Assembly: GCA_041687395.1 (NCBI GenBank)
Contig: JAWLCA010000002.1
Span: 62,001 to 126,000 of the forward strand
Reading direction: 5' to 3'
Origin: JAWLCA01 sp041687395
GTDB lineage: Bacteria; Pseudomonadota; Alphaproteobacteria; Rhodobacterales; Rhodobacteraceae
DNA: 64,000 nucleotides
The position numbers and the translations under genes were made by a program. This document shows, in pieces, positions 9,035-16,304 of this stretch. Under the pieces are notes generated by a model. That model was given only the letters and a program-made list of their open reading frames with translations. It had not been told where the DNA came from and did no database searches. Every line of letters starts with the position of its first letter. Position 1 is the stretch's first letter.

Positions 9035-9277
9035 TCAGGGGGTTCTGCGCGGCGGGGCGCGACGCCCTGCACGTTCCCCCCCCGCAGCACGACGCGGCGG
9101 AACGTTGTCCGGCTCTTCGTCGCCGAGGTCTTCCGGGCGATTGCTGGCCGCCACCGCAATCTCGGCCTCGGCCACGCGGATCGTCTCATCGACCTTGCGG
9201 GAGAGTGCAACCATTCCGTGTCGTTCGGAAAAGGTTTTCATGTCCTGAAGGACTTCGATGATCCAGTCGTAGCGCAA
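9035..9277 (-). CDS. Small hypothetical protein
   Basis: 80 residues, starting MRYDWIIEVL and ending in a basic, Pro/Arg-rich tail (GRRAPPRRTP). The first 40 residues look helical (DMKTFSERHGMVALSRKVDE), and the remainder is likely disordered. No membrane segment or catalytic motif. It lies 80 bases upstream of the RecD-like gene on the same strand. I do not recognise the family; it could be a Rhodobacteraceae-specific protein of unknown function. The helical, amphipathic start and in-phase stop support it as real, but moderately. Confidence 0.6.
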   Translation of the reverse strand: MRYDWIIEVLQDMKTFSERHGMVALSRKVDETIRVAEAEIAVAASNRPEDLGDEEPDNVPPRRAAGGERAGRRAPPRRTP

Positions 9278-9352
9278 GTGGGACCCCGGTAAGTCTCGTT
9301 GACCAAACCGAAAGCTATCATGCAGCCACCTGCCGGGTTACCCGCTAGTTCG

Positions 9353-9374
9353 AGAACAGACTGTTTCCTGTTCT
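9353..9374. promoter_or_regulatory. Short inverted repeat upstream of the small hypothetical gene
   Basis: AGAACAG (9353-9359) and CTGTTCT (9368-9374) are perfect complements with an 8-base spacer. They lie about 75 bases upstream of the minus-strand gene start at 9277. This could be a regulator site or a weak hairpin. It does not fit the alphaproteobacterial LexA box (GTTC-N7-GTTC). Confidence 0.3.
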
Positions 9375-9400
9375 ACTTTGGGTTGATCCGGGAATTGAAT

Positions 9401-9425
9401 GGCCCGCCGTGATCGACGGCGGGCC
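9401..9425 (-). terminator. Hairpin terminator after ccrA
   Basis: GGCCCGCCGT (9401-9410) pairs perfectly with ACGGCGGGCC (9416-9425) around a GATCG loop. It lies 22 bases past the ccrA stop. The U-tract on the minus strand is weak, so termination may be only partial or assisted. Confidence 0.65.
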
Positions 9426-9446
9426 AAGGGCTCCACCCCGCCAGGA

Positions 9447-10742
9447 TCAGCGGTTGCGGCTGGCCTCCAGCGTGTCCTCGAAGGTGCGCAGACCGGTGTG
9501 GGGCGCCTGCACCAGTACCGCCATATTGCCCGGCTTGTGCTCGTTGCGGCGCATCTTCATGTGCGCGGCCGGGATCTCGTCCCACGGGAAGACCTCGGAC
9601 ATGCAGGGATCCAGCCGGCGTTCCCGCATCAGCCGGTTTGCTGCGCTGGCCTGTTTCAGGTGGGCGAAGTGGCTGCCCTGCAGGCGCTTCTGGTGCATCC
9701 ACATGTAGCGCACGTCAAAGGTGCAGTTGAACCCGGTGGTGCCGGCGCAGATCACAACCATGCCGCCCTTCTTCACCACGAGCGACGAGACGGGGAATGT
9801 CGCCTCACCTGGGTGTTCGAAGACCATGTCGACGTTCACGCCCTTGCCGGTGATGTCCCAGATCGCCTTGCCGAACTTGCGCGCCTCTTTCAGCCACTCG
9901 GCGTATTCGGGGCTGTTGACCTTGGGAAGCTGACCCCAGCACTTGAATTCCTTGCGGTTGATGACGCCCTTGGCGCCCAGGCCCATCACGAACTCGCGCT
10001 TGTCCTCTTCCGAGATCACGCCGATGGCGTTGGCGCCCGCGGTGTTGATCAACTGGATCGCATAGGAGCCGAGGCCGCCCGACGCGCCCCAGACCAGCAC
10101 GTTCTGGCCCGGCTGCAAATCATGCGGCGCGTGGCCGAAAAGCATCCGGTAGGCTGTCGCGAGCGTCAGAGTGTAGCAGGCGCTTTCTTCCCAGGTCAGG
10201 TGCTTCGGGCGGGGCATGAGTTGCTGCGCCTGCACGCGGGTGAACTGGGCAAAGCTGCCGTCCGGCGTCTCATAGCCCCAAATCCGCTGGCTGGGGCTGA
10301 ACATCGGGTCGCCGCCGTTGCACTCCTCGTCATCGCCATCATCCTGGTTGCAGTGGATCACGACCTCGTCGCCGACCTTCCACCGCTTCACCTTGTCGCC
10401 CACGGCCCAGACGATGCCCGCGGCGTCGGAGCCCGCGATATGATAGGCCGCCTTGTGCCCGTCGAAGGGGCTGATCGGCTCGCCGAGGCTGGCCCAGACG
10501 CCATTGTAGTTGACGCCCGCAGCCATCACGAGCACCAGCACTTCGTTGCTGTCGATGGTCCAGGTATCCACGACCTCGACCTCCATTGCGGTCTGGGGTT
10601 CCCCGTGGCGTTCCCGGCGGATCGCCCAAGCGTACATCTGCTTCGGCACATGGCCTAGCGGGGGCATTTCGCCCATTTCGTACAGGTCTTTCTGGGGGGC
10701 GTCATATGCCACAATGCCGGAATTCGTGTCGAGCGCCATCAT
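9447..10742 (-). CDS. ccrA: Crotonyl-CoA carboxylase/reductase
   Basis: 431 residues, full length for the family. It catalyses NADPH-dependent reductive carboxylation of crotonyl-CoA to ethylmalonyl-CoA, the key step of the ethylmalonyl-CoA pathway for acetate (C2) assimilation. The medium-chain dehydrogenase fold is clear: a GroES-like N-terminus with HIAGSDAAGIVWAVG, a Rossmann motif GASGGLGSYAIQL near residue 220, and the family-specific FSPSQRIWGYETPDGSFAQF region. There are tandem ATG codons at 10742 and 10739 behind a GAGGGAG ribosome-binding site; either could be used. It neighbours an acyltransferase gene and ecm, the usual arrangement in this family of bacteria. Confidence 0.96.
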   Translation of the reverse strand: MMALDTNSGIVAYDAPQKDLYEMGEMPPLGHVPKQMYAWAIRRERHGEPQTAMEVEVVDTWTIDSNEVLVLVMAAGVNYNGVWASLGEPISPFDGHKAAYHIAGSDAAGIVWAVGDKVKRWKVGDEVVIHCNQDDGDDEECNGGDPMFSPSQRIWGYETPDGSFAQFTRVQAQQLMPRPKHLTWEESACYTLTLATAYRMLFGHAPHDLQPGQNVLVWGASGGLGSYAIQLINTAGANAIGVISEEDKREFVMGLGAKGVINRKEFKCWGQLPKVNSPEYAEWLKEARKFGKAIWDITGKGVNVDMVFEHPGEATFPVSSLVVKKGGMVVICAGTTGFNCTFDVRYMWMHQKRLQGSHFAHLKQASAANRLMRERRLDPCMSEVFPWDEIPAAHMKMRRNEHKPGNMAVLVQAPHTGLRTFEDTLEASRNR

Positions 10743-10794
10743 CGTCTCCCTCTCGGTAATGCCGCATCGCAGAATCAGCGCCGGCTTTCCAGTT

Positions 10795-10857
10795 CGACAT
10801 AACTTTCACCGCGCAACATTGCAACACTGTAGGGCTGCAAGTTGTAATTTTATGTCG
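10795..10857 (-). promoter_or_regulatory. ccrA upstream region with phased TTGC motifs
   Basis: On the minus strand TTGC occurs three times between 10841 and 10812, at offsets of 16 and then 8 bases, and the middle copy is the 6-bp palindrome TTGCAA (10819-10824). The group is flanked by the inverted repeat CGACATAA (10795-10802) / TTATGTCG (10850-10857), the right arm of which includes the acyltransferase stop codon. ScfR/RamB-type acyl-CoA-responsive regulators use TTTGCAAA-like half sites, so this is a candidate operator for ccrA. Binding is inference. Confidence 0.4.
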
Positions 10858-12265
10858 TCGCCAATTCAGGCGGTGCTGCAACTGCATCAAGAAGATGCGC
10901 GATCGAGGCAGCGTAGAAGGCGAGGGTGGGGCGTTCGCCGGGGGCGACGTGCAGGGTGTCACCGATTTCGATCACGATCCGGCGGATCGTCAGCGCATCC
11001 AGCCCATGCGCGACGGTGGCCGGAAGGCTGCCGGGGGCGACGGTGCCGTCGGCATCGGCGAGGTGAACCCGCACCCCCGCCGCGCTGAGTTGTGCGGCCA
11101 GATCGGCGACGCGCGCTTCCAGCGCGGAGCGGGTCATCGTGCCCCCGGCCTCTTGCAGGACGGCGGCGACCAGCGGGACGGGCAGCACGGGCATCACCGC
11201 GCGGATGCGGTTCATCAGCGTCTCGGCCAGATCCTCGGTGTCGTGGCCCGGTTCGCTCAGAAACGCCTTGAGCGACAGCGGGCCACCAAAGCTGACAGCG
11301 GCGTCGCCGAAACGGTGGAACCGACCGCGCAGCGTCTGCCAGACAAGGCGAAGGACGAAGGCCAGAATGGCCCCCAGGCGGGCGCGAAAACGGCGCTCAC
11401 CGGCGGCCGCCGCTTCCATCAGCACGCGATCCTCGATCACCCGGTCGTAGTTCAGCGCCACGGGGATGAACACCACATCGCGTTTTTCCGGATCGAACCC
11501 GGACACGATGTAGTGCAGAAGGCCCTTCTTTGCCGGGCCGACGCGACCGTCGAGGCTGAGGCCGCCCTCGGGGAAGATGGCCTGGGTCACGCCCTCGGCG
11601 GTGGCCATCTGGACGTAGCGGGCCAGCACCTTGCGATACATGGGGTTGAGATACTTGCGGCGGATGAAATAGGCGCCCATCGCCCGGATCAAGCTTCGCA
11701 ACGGCCAGACGCGGGCCCATTCGCCCACGGCGTAGGACAGGGCCGACCGTTCGGCCACAAGGTAGGTCACCAGTACATAGTCCATGTTGGAGCGGTGGTT
11801 CATCACGAAGACCACGGTCGCGTTCGGGTCGATGGCGCGGATCGTGGCCGCGTCATAGTTGCCAAGGCGCACGCGATAGAGCGCGCGCGACAGCCAGCGG
11901 GCGGCGCGGATGGCAAAGCCGAAATAGGTGGTGGCCGAGAATCGCGGAACGATTTCACGGGCATAGCGGCGGGCCTGCTGGGCGGCGACGTCCTGGCGGA
12001 TGCCGTTTTCGGCGGCGTAGTCCGCGACGGCCTGCATCACCTCCGGGTCGAAGGTCAGGCGCAGGATCATGTCCTGCCGGCGCATCAGCTTGAATGGCTG
12101 GATCGGACGCTCGAGCCGCTTGTTCAACTGCTCCACCGCGCGTTCGAGGCGGCGGCGGAAGAACCAACGCACGGAGGGGAAAAGGAAATGCGACGCAAAC
12201 GTCACCCCCGCGAAGGCGAGGATCAGCACGAAAAGCCACAGCGGAAGCTCGACGGTCGCGGTCAT
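10850..12265 (-). CDS. PlsB/PlsC-type glycerolipid acyltransferase
   Basis: 471 residues from the ATG at 12265, which places a hydrophobic membrane anchor (LPLWLFVLILAFAG) at residues 5-20; longer readings have no sensible N-terminus. The acyltransferase motifs are NHRSNMDY (HX4D), GAYFIRRKY and FPEGGLS, which look more like PlsB-type glycerol-3-phosphate acyltransferases than the short PlsC. The role is probably transfer of an acyl chain to glycerol phosphate at the inner membrane. The gene is immediately upstream of ccrA (spacing about 107 bases) and divergent from ecm. Assignment between sn-1 and sn-2 acyltransferase is uncertain. Confidence 0.85.
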   Translation of the reverse strand: MTATVELPLWLFVLILAFAGVTFASHFLFPSVRWFFRRRLERAVEQLNKRLERPIQPFKLMRRQDMILRLTFDPEVMQAVADYAAENGIRQDVAAQQARRYAREIVPRFSATTYFGFAIRAARWLSRALYRVRLGNYDAATIRAIDPNATVVFVMNHRSNMDYVLVTYLVAERSALSYAVGEWARVWPLRSLIRAMGAYFIRRKYLNPMYRKVLARYVQMATAEGVTQAIFPEGGLSLDGRVGPAKKGLLHYIVSGFDPEKRDVVFIPVALNYDRVIEDRVLMEAAAAGERRFRARLGAILAFVLRLVWQTLRGRFHRFGDAAVSFGGPLSLKAFLSEPGHDTEDLAETLMNRIRAVMPVLPVPLVAAVLQEAGGTMTRSALEARVADLAAQLSAAGVRVHLADADGTVAPGSLPATVAHGLDALTIRRIVIEIGDTLHVAPGERPTLAFYAASIAHLLDAVAAPPELATT

Positions 12266-12482
12266 CGGGGCAGGGTTAACCGATGCCGCCACCGGAGCAA
12301 AACGAAATCGGCCAAGCCCCGGGGAATGCCGCGAAAACGGGTGCCAGCAACCCGACACCACCCTGCCACCACCCTGCCACCAGGGCGGTGGCACCACCGT
12401 CCGCACGACCACTGTTTCGCGCAACGGCCGCGCTGCGCAGCAGCATTTGCTGCACCGCCGCGCCATGCCGCATCGCGGCGAA

Positions 12483-12512
12483 TTGACAAGGTCACTTTCT
12501 TTCCAATATCAC
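12483..12512 (+). promoter_or_regulatory. Candidate promoter of ecm
   Basis: A consensus -35 box TTGACA (12483-12488) is followed 18 bases later by TATCAC (12507-12512), a 4/6 match to the -10 box. This leaves a leader of about 40 bases before the ecm start codon. The divergent acyltransferase start lies about 220 bases to the left. That interval also holds a GC-rich tandem CACCACCCTGC repeat near 12355-12380. Confidence 0.45.
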
Positions 12513-12558
12513 GGTGAAACGCGCAAGAAAGTTTCAAACCGGGATTCGGGGGACGGCG

Positions 12559-14523
12559 ATGAGCGAGACCAAGGACAAGCCCTGGCTGTTCCGGACCTAT
12601 GCCGGCCATTCGACGGCGGAGAAGTCGAACGCGCTGTATCGCACGAACCTTGCCAAGGGGCAGACCGGGCTTTCGGTGGCCTTCGACCTGCCGACACAGA
12701 CGGGCTATGACAGCGACCACGAACTGGCCCGCGGCGAGGTGGGCAAGGTCGGCGTGCCGGTCAGCCATCTGGGCGACATGCGCATGCTGTTCCGGGACAT
12801 TCCGCTGGAGCAGATGAACACCTCGATGACGATCAACGCGACCGCGCCGTGGCTGCTGGCGCTGTATATCGCCGTGGCCGAGGAGCAGGGCGCGGACGTG
12901 TCCAAGCTGCAGGGCACGGTGCAGAACGATATCATCAAGGAATACCTGTCGCGCGGCACCTACATCTGCCCGCCGAAGCCGTCGCTGCGAATGATCACGG
13001 ATGTGGCGGCCTATACCCGCGAGCATCTGCCGAAATGGAACCCGATGAACGTGTGTTCCTATCACCTGCAAGAGGCCGGGGCGACGCCGGAGCAGGAACT
13101 GGCGTTCGCGCTGGCGACGGCTTGTGCGGTGTTGGACGACCTGAAGGGCAAGGTCGCGCCTGTCGATTTCCCAGACATGGTGGGGCGGATCAGCTTCTTC
13201 GTGAATGCGGGCATCCGGTTCGTGACGGAGTTGTGCAAGATGCGCGCCTTTGTCGATCTGTGGGACGAGATCTGCCGGGATCGCTATGGCGTCACGGACG
13301 CGCGGTATCGCCGGTTCCGTTATGGCGTGCAGGTCAACAGCCTGGGCCTGACCGAGCAGCAGCCGGAAAACAACGTCTATCGCATCCTGATCGAGATGCT
13401 GGCGGTGACGCTGTCCAAGAAGGCGCGCGCGCGGGCGGTGCAGTTGCCGGCTTGGAACGAGGCGCTGGGCCTGCCGCGGCCGTGGGACCAGCAATGGTCG
13501 CTGAGGATGCAGCAGGTACTGGCGTTCGAGACCGACCTGCTGGAATACGACGACCTGTTCGACAGCAACCCGGCGATCGAGCGGAAGGTGGCCGCACTGA
13601 AGGACGGGGCGCGGGCGGAACTGGCGCTGATCGACGGGATGGGCGGCGCAGTCGAGGCTATCGAATACATGAAGGGCCGACTGGTGGAAGCGAATGCCGA
13701 GCGGATTGCCCGGATCGAGGGCGGCGAGACCGTGGTGGTGGGTGTGAACCGCTACACCACCACGGAACCCAGCCCGCTGACCACCGGCGAGGATGCGATC
13801 ATGGTGGTCGATCCGGCGGTGGAGGCCGACCAGATCGCGCGGCTGCAGGCGTGGCGGGCCGATCGCGATGCGGCAACGGTGCGCGCGGCGCTGGATCGGC
13901 TGCGGGCCGATGCGGTCTCGGGCGTGAACATCATGCCGGCGTCGATCGCGGCGGCGAAGGCGGGGGTGACGACCGGCGAATGGGGCGAGATGGTGCGCGC
14001 AGCCTTTGGCCTTTACCGGGGGCCGACGGGTGTTTCGGCGGCGCCGTCGAACCGCACCGAGGGCCTGGAGCCGATCCGCGAGGCGGTGGATGCGGTCAGC
14101 CGGCGGCTGGGGCGCAAGTTGAAGTTTCTGGTCGGCAAGCCGGGGTTGGACGGCCATTCCAACGGGGCAGAGCAGATCGCCGCGCGGGCGCGCGATTGCG
14201 GGATGGACATCACCTATGAGGGGATCCGCCTGACGCCGGCCGAGATCGTCGCGCGCGCCGCCGAGGAGGGGGCGCATGTCATCGGCCTGTCGATCCTGTC
14301 GGGCAGCCACCTGCCGCTGATCGCCGAGGTGATGGAGCGGGCCCGCGCCGCCGGGCTGGAGGAGGTGCCGGTGATCGTGGGCGGGATCATCCCCGAAGAA
14401 GACGCCGCGAAGCTGCGTGCGATGGGCGTGGCCGCCGTCTACACGCCCAAGGATTTCGAGCTGAACCGGATCATGATGGACATCGTCGGGCTGGTCGAAC
14501 GTCAGCCCGTCGCCGCCCAGTAG
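12559..14523 (+). CDS. ecm: Ethylmalonyl-CoA mutase
   Basis: 654 residues. It interconverts (2R)-ethylmalonyl-CoA and (2S)-methylsuccinyl-CoA with adenosylcobalamin in the ethylmalonyl-CoA pathway. The start at 12559 (MSETKDKPWLFRTYAGHS) has a GGGGGACGG ribosome-binding site. The substrate-binding barrel occupies about residues 1-500, with GLSVAFDLPTQTGYDSDHE near the N-terminus. The C-terminal cobalamin domain has KPGLDGHSNG, the DxHxxG motif with the axial histidine, followed by GLSILSGSH. Single-chain size and sequence favour Ecm over the related methylmalonyl-CoA mutase. A perfect hairpin follows the stop. Confidence 0.94.
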   Translation: MSETKDKPWLFRTYAGHSTAEKSNALYRTNLAKGQTGLSVAFDLPTQTGYDSDHELARGEVGKVGVPVSHLGDMRMLFRDIPLEQMNTSMTINATAPWLLALYIAVAEEQGADVSKLQGTVQNDIIKEYLSRGTYICPPKPSLRMITDVAAYTREHLPKWNPMNVCSYHLQEAGATPEQELAFALATACAVLDDLKGKVAPVDFPDMVGRISFFVNAGIRFVTELCKMRAFVDLWDEICRDRYGVTDARYRRFRYGVQVNSLGLTEQQPENNVYRILIEMLAVTLSKKARARAVQLPAWNEALGLPRPWDQQWSLRMQQVLAFETDLLEYDDLFDSNPAIERKVAALKDGARAELALIDGMGGAVEAIEYMKGRLVEANAERIARIEGGETVVVGVNRYTTTEPSPLTTGEDAIMVVDPAVEADQIARLQAWRADRDAATVRAALDRLRADAVSGVNIMPASIAAAKAGVTTGEWGEMVRAAFGLYRGPTGVSAAPSNRTEGLEPIREAVDAVSRRLGRKLKFLVGKPGLDGHSNGAEQIAARARDCGMDITYEGIRLTPAEIVARAAEEGAHVIGLSILSGSHLPLIAEVMERARAAGLEEVPVIVGGIIPEEDAAKLRAMGVAAVYTPKDFELNRIMMDIVGLVERQPVAAQ

Positions 14524-14527
14524 TAGC

Positions 14528-14550
14528 GGCGCGGCCCGAGGGGCCGCGCC
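14528..14550. terminator. Bidirectional terminator between ecm and a lipoprotein gene
   Basis: A perfect 10-bp stem, GGCGCGGCCC (14528-14537) with GGGCCGCGCC (14541-14550), and a 3-base loop. It lies 5 bases after the ecm stop and 14 bases before the end of the convergent lipoprotein gene, so it can serve both. No strong U-tract. Confidence 0.65.
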
Positions 14551-14564
14551 ATCGCTGAACCTCG

Positions 14565-14843
14565 TCAGCTGGGGCAGGGCGCGATGTAATAGGTACCGTC
14601 GCCGCGGGCGTAGGCGCAGTCGTCGGTCGCCTCGTTCCGCGCGACGAGCACGCCGGCGGCCGCGCCGGCAAGCGTTGCGATGATCGTCCAGTTGCGGTCT
14701 GCGTCCAGCGCGTCAGCGGTGATGAGGCCGGCGGCGGCACCGCCAAGCGTGCCGACCACAAGGCGCTCGTCCTGGGTCAGGTTCTCGCAGGCGACAAGCG
14801 CGAGGATCGAGGCACCTGCGATCAGGGTTCGGGTCATGGGCAT
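14565..14843 (-). CDS. Small glycine-zipper lipoprotein
   Basis: 92 residues from the ATG at 14843, which has an AAGGAG ribosome-binding site; ATG at 14837 is in frame two codons later. The N-terminus is a lipoprotein signal with a LALVAC lipobox, so Cys is predicted to be acylated. The mature part has two Gly/Ala-rich segments (GTLGGAAAGL and LAGAAAGVLVA) typical of glycine-zipper envelope proteins, then two or three cysteines near the C-terminus (DDCAYARG, IAPCPS). Function unknown; probably associated with the envelope. Confidence 0.8.
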   Translation of the reverse strand: MPMTRTLIAGASILALVACENLTQDERLVVGTLGGAAAGLITADALDADRNWTIIATLAGAAAGVLVARNEATDDCAYARGDGTYYIAPCPS

Positions 14844-14997
14844 CGTGTTGCTCCTTGCTGCGTTGGTCTCCACGGCCCGCCGACCGGCGGGACCGGGTTC
14901 GGGCGAAACCGCAGAATTCGACCCGATTGTGGGACGATAGCATTGCAACATGCATATGTCGAAGCATTCGCGCGTCCCATCAGCGAGGATCCGCAGA

Positions 14998-15030
14998 GCG
15001 CGTGGGCCGGGCAAAACCCGGCCCACGCGC
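14998..15030 (-). terminator. Strong hairpin terminator after the DUF4168 gene
   Basis: A perfect 14-bp stem, GCGCGTGGGCCGGG (14998-15011) with its complement (15017-15030), and a CAAAA loop. It starts 18 bases past the DUF4168 stop on the minus strand. It also isolates the lipoprotein promoter region to its left. Confidence 0.75.
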
Positions 15031-15047
15031 CGTCATGGCAGGACGGA

Positions 15048-15410
15048 TCAGTTCGTCTGCTCGTCCTGCTGCTCCTGTGCCATCGCGATCAGGCGTTCGC
15101 TCAATTCCGGGTCGGCCTGTGCGGCCTGGCTGATCTCGACATAGGTGTCGACGTCGACGCCCGGCGTCGCCTCGATCGCGCCGATGATGCGCTCGTTTGC
15201 GGCGGCGATCAGCTCCTGTTGCTCGGCTTCGGACTCGGCCTCGGCCAGTTGGGCGGTGTAGTCCTGTTCCACCTCGGTGATGGCGATCGCGGCCGTCACG
15301 AAGGCTTCGAGCGTGGCCTCGTCATAGCTGGCCTGCTGGGCAAACGCGGGTGCCGAGAGGCCAAGCCCGGCGATCAGGGCTGCGGTCGAAAGTGCCTTGG
15401 TCAGTCGCAT
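15048..15410 (-). CDS. DUF4168 exported protein
   Basis: 120 residues. A Sec signal peptide ends at about SAPAFA-Q (residues 19-25). The mature part is helical and acidic, Glu/Gln/Ala rich, with EQDYTAQLAEAESEAEQQEL and ending in an EQQDEQTN tail, matching DUF4168. Members are periplasmic or cell-surface proteins of unknown function. Monocistronic: a strong terminator follows, and the divergent phosphoribosyltransferase gene starts about 210 bases upstream. Confidence 0.85.
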   Translation of the reverse strand: MRLTKALSTAALIAGLGLSAPAFAQQASYDEATLEAFVTAAIAITEVEQDYTAQLAEAESEAEQQELIAAANERIIGAIEATPGVDVDTYVEISQAAQADPELSERLIAMAQEQQDEQTN

Positions 15411-15620
15411 GTGAAGTCCTTTTGTCTGCTCGCCCGTCTCCCCGCACCGAATGCCCGGGGCAACGGGTTGGACAAGACCTAGGAGGGTTGTCCGGGCAAT
15501 GCAAAGCGGGCGGCAAGGACATGCTGATGGGGGCGGTGGCTGTCAGCGGGATCTTGCTGTCAACCCACTGGCGCGGCGATCAGTTTTCCGCGAGACTTCG
15601 ACCAGGCAAGGAGGAAGGCG

Positions 15621-16256
15621 ATGTTTCCGGACAGGGAAGGGGCGGGTCGGATGCTGGCCGAGGTTCTTGAGAAGCGCGCCGACCCCGATCCGGTCGTGCT
15701 GGCATTGCCGCGCGGCGGGGTACCGGTCGCGGCCGAAGTGGCGCGGTTGCTGAAGGCGCCACTCGATCTGGTGATGGTGCGCAAGATCGGGGTGCCGCGC
15801 CAGCCGGAACTGGCCGTGGGCGCGGTGGTGAACGGCGACCGGCCCGTGATCGTGGTCAACGACGATGTTGCCCGCTTCACCGGCCTCACGCGCGCCGAGG
15901 TCGAGGAAATGGCCGTGCCGCAGCTTGAGGAGATCCGGCGCCGCCGAGCGATGTACCTGGCAGGGCGTGCCGCCGTACCGCTGGCGGGGCGCACGGCGAT
16001 CGTGGTCGACGACGGGGTCGCGACGGGGGCCACGATGCGCGCCGCCCTGCGCGCGGTGCGCCGGCAGAAGCCGTCGCGTCTGGTGCTGGCAGTGCCCGTC
16101 GCGTCGCGGCAGGCGCTGGACGGGCTGCGGGAGGAGGCCGACGAGATAATCTGCCTTGAAGTGCCCGACGCCTTTTTTGCCGTCGGCGCCCATTACGCTC
16201 GCTTCGGCCAGACCAGCGACGACGAGGTGGTCAGCCTGCTGCGCGCGGCGGAATGA
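15621..16256 (+). CDS. Phosphoribosyltransferase family protein
   Basis: 211 residues preceded by a strong AAGGAGG ribosome-binding site. The PRPP-binding loop IVVDDGVATGATM (near residue 132) is the type I PRTase signature. An N-terminal LPRGGVPVAAEVA loop binds the pyrophosphate side, and MVRKIGVPRQPELAVGAV is typical of the uncharacterised PRTase family often fused to or adjacent to dienelactone hydrolases. The substrate base is unknown. It stands alone, convergent with the succinate-semialdehyde dehydrogenase gene, with a shared terminator. Confidence 0.85.
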   Translation: MFPDREGAGRMLAEVLEKRADPDPVVLALPRGGVPVAAEVARLLKAPLDLVMVRKIGVPRQPELAVGAVVNGDRPVIVVNDDVARFTGLTRAEVEEMAVPQLEEIRRRRAMYLAGRAAVPLAGRTAIVVDDGVATGATMRAALRAVRRQKPSRLVLAVPVASRQALDGLREEADEIICLEVPDAFFAVGAHYARFGQTSDDEVVSLLRAAE

Positions 16257-16260
16257 CGAA

Positions 16261-16283
16261 GGGGCGGGCTAGCTGCCCGCCCC
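16261..16283. terminator. Bidirectional terminator
   Basis: GGGGCGGGC (16261-16269) pairs with GCCCGCCCC (16275-16283) around a TAGCT loop, between the phosphoribosyltransferase stop and the end of the convergent aldehyde dehydrogenase gene. Confidence 0.65.
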
Positions 16284-16304
16284 CGTTCCATTCTGATGGA
16301 CCGA

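Noticed and set aside
9340..9375. LexA box near the GTTC/GAAC motifs
   Set aside because: No GTTC-N7-GTTC spacing is present; only a short inverted repeat remains.
12266..12300. GGTTAA at 12275 as another element copy
   Set aside because: No CACGCGTG palindrome or TCARTnnCTTG follows at the fixed spacing.
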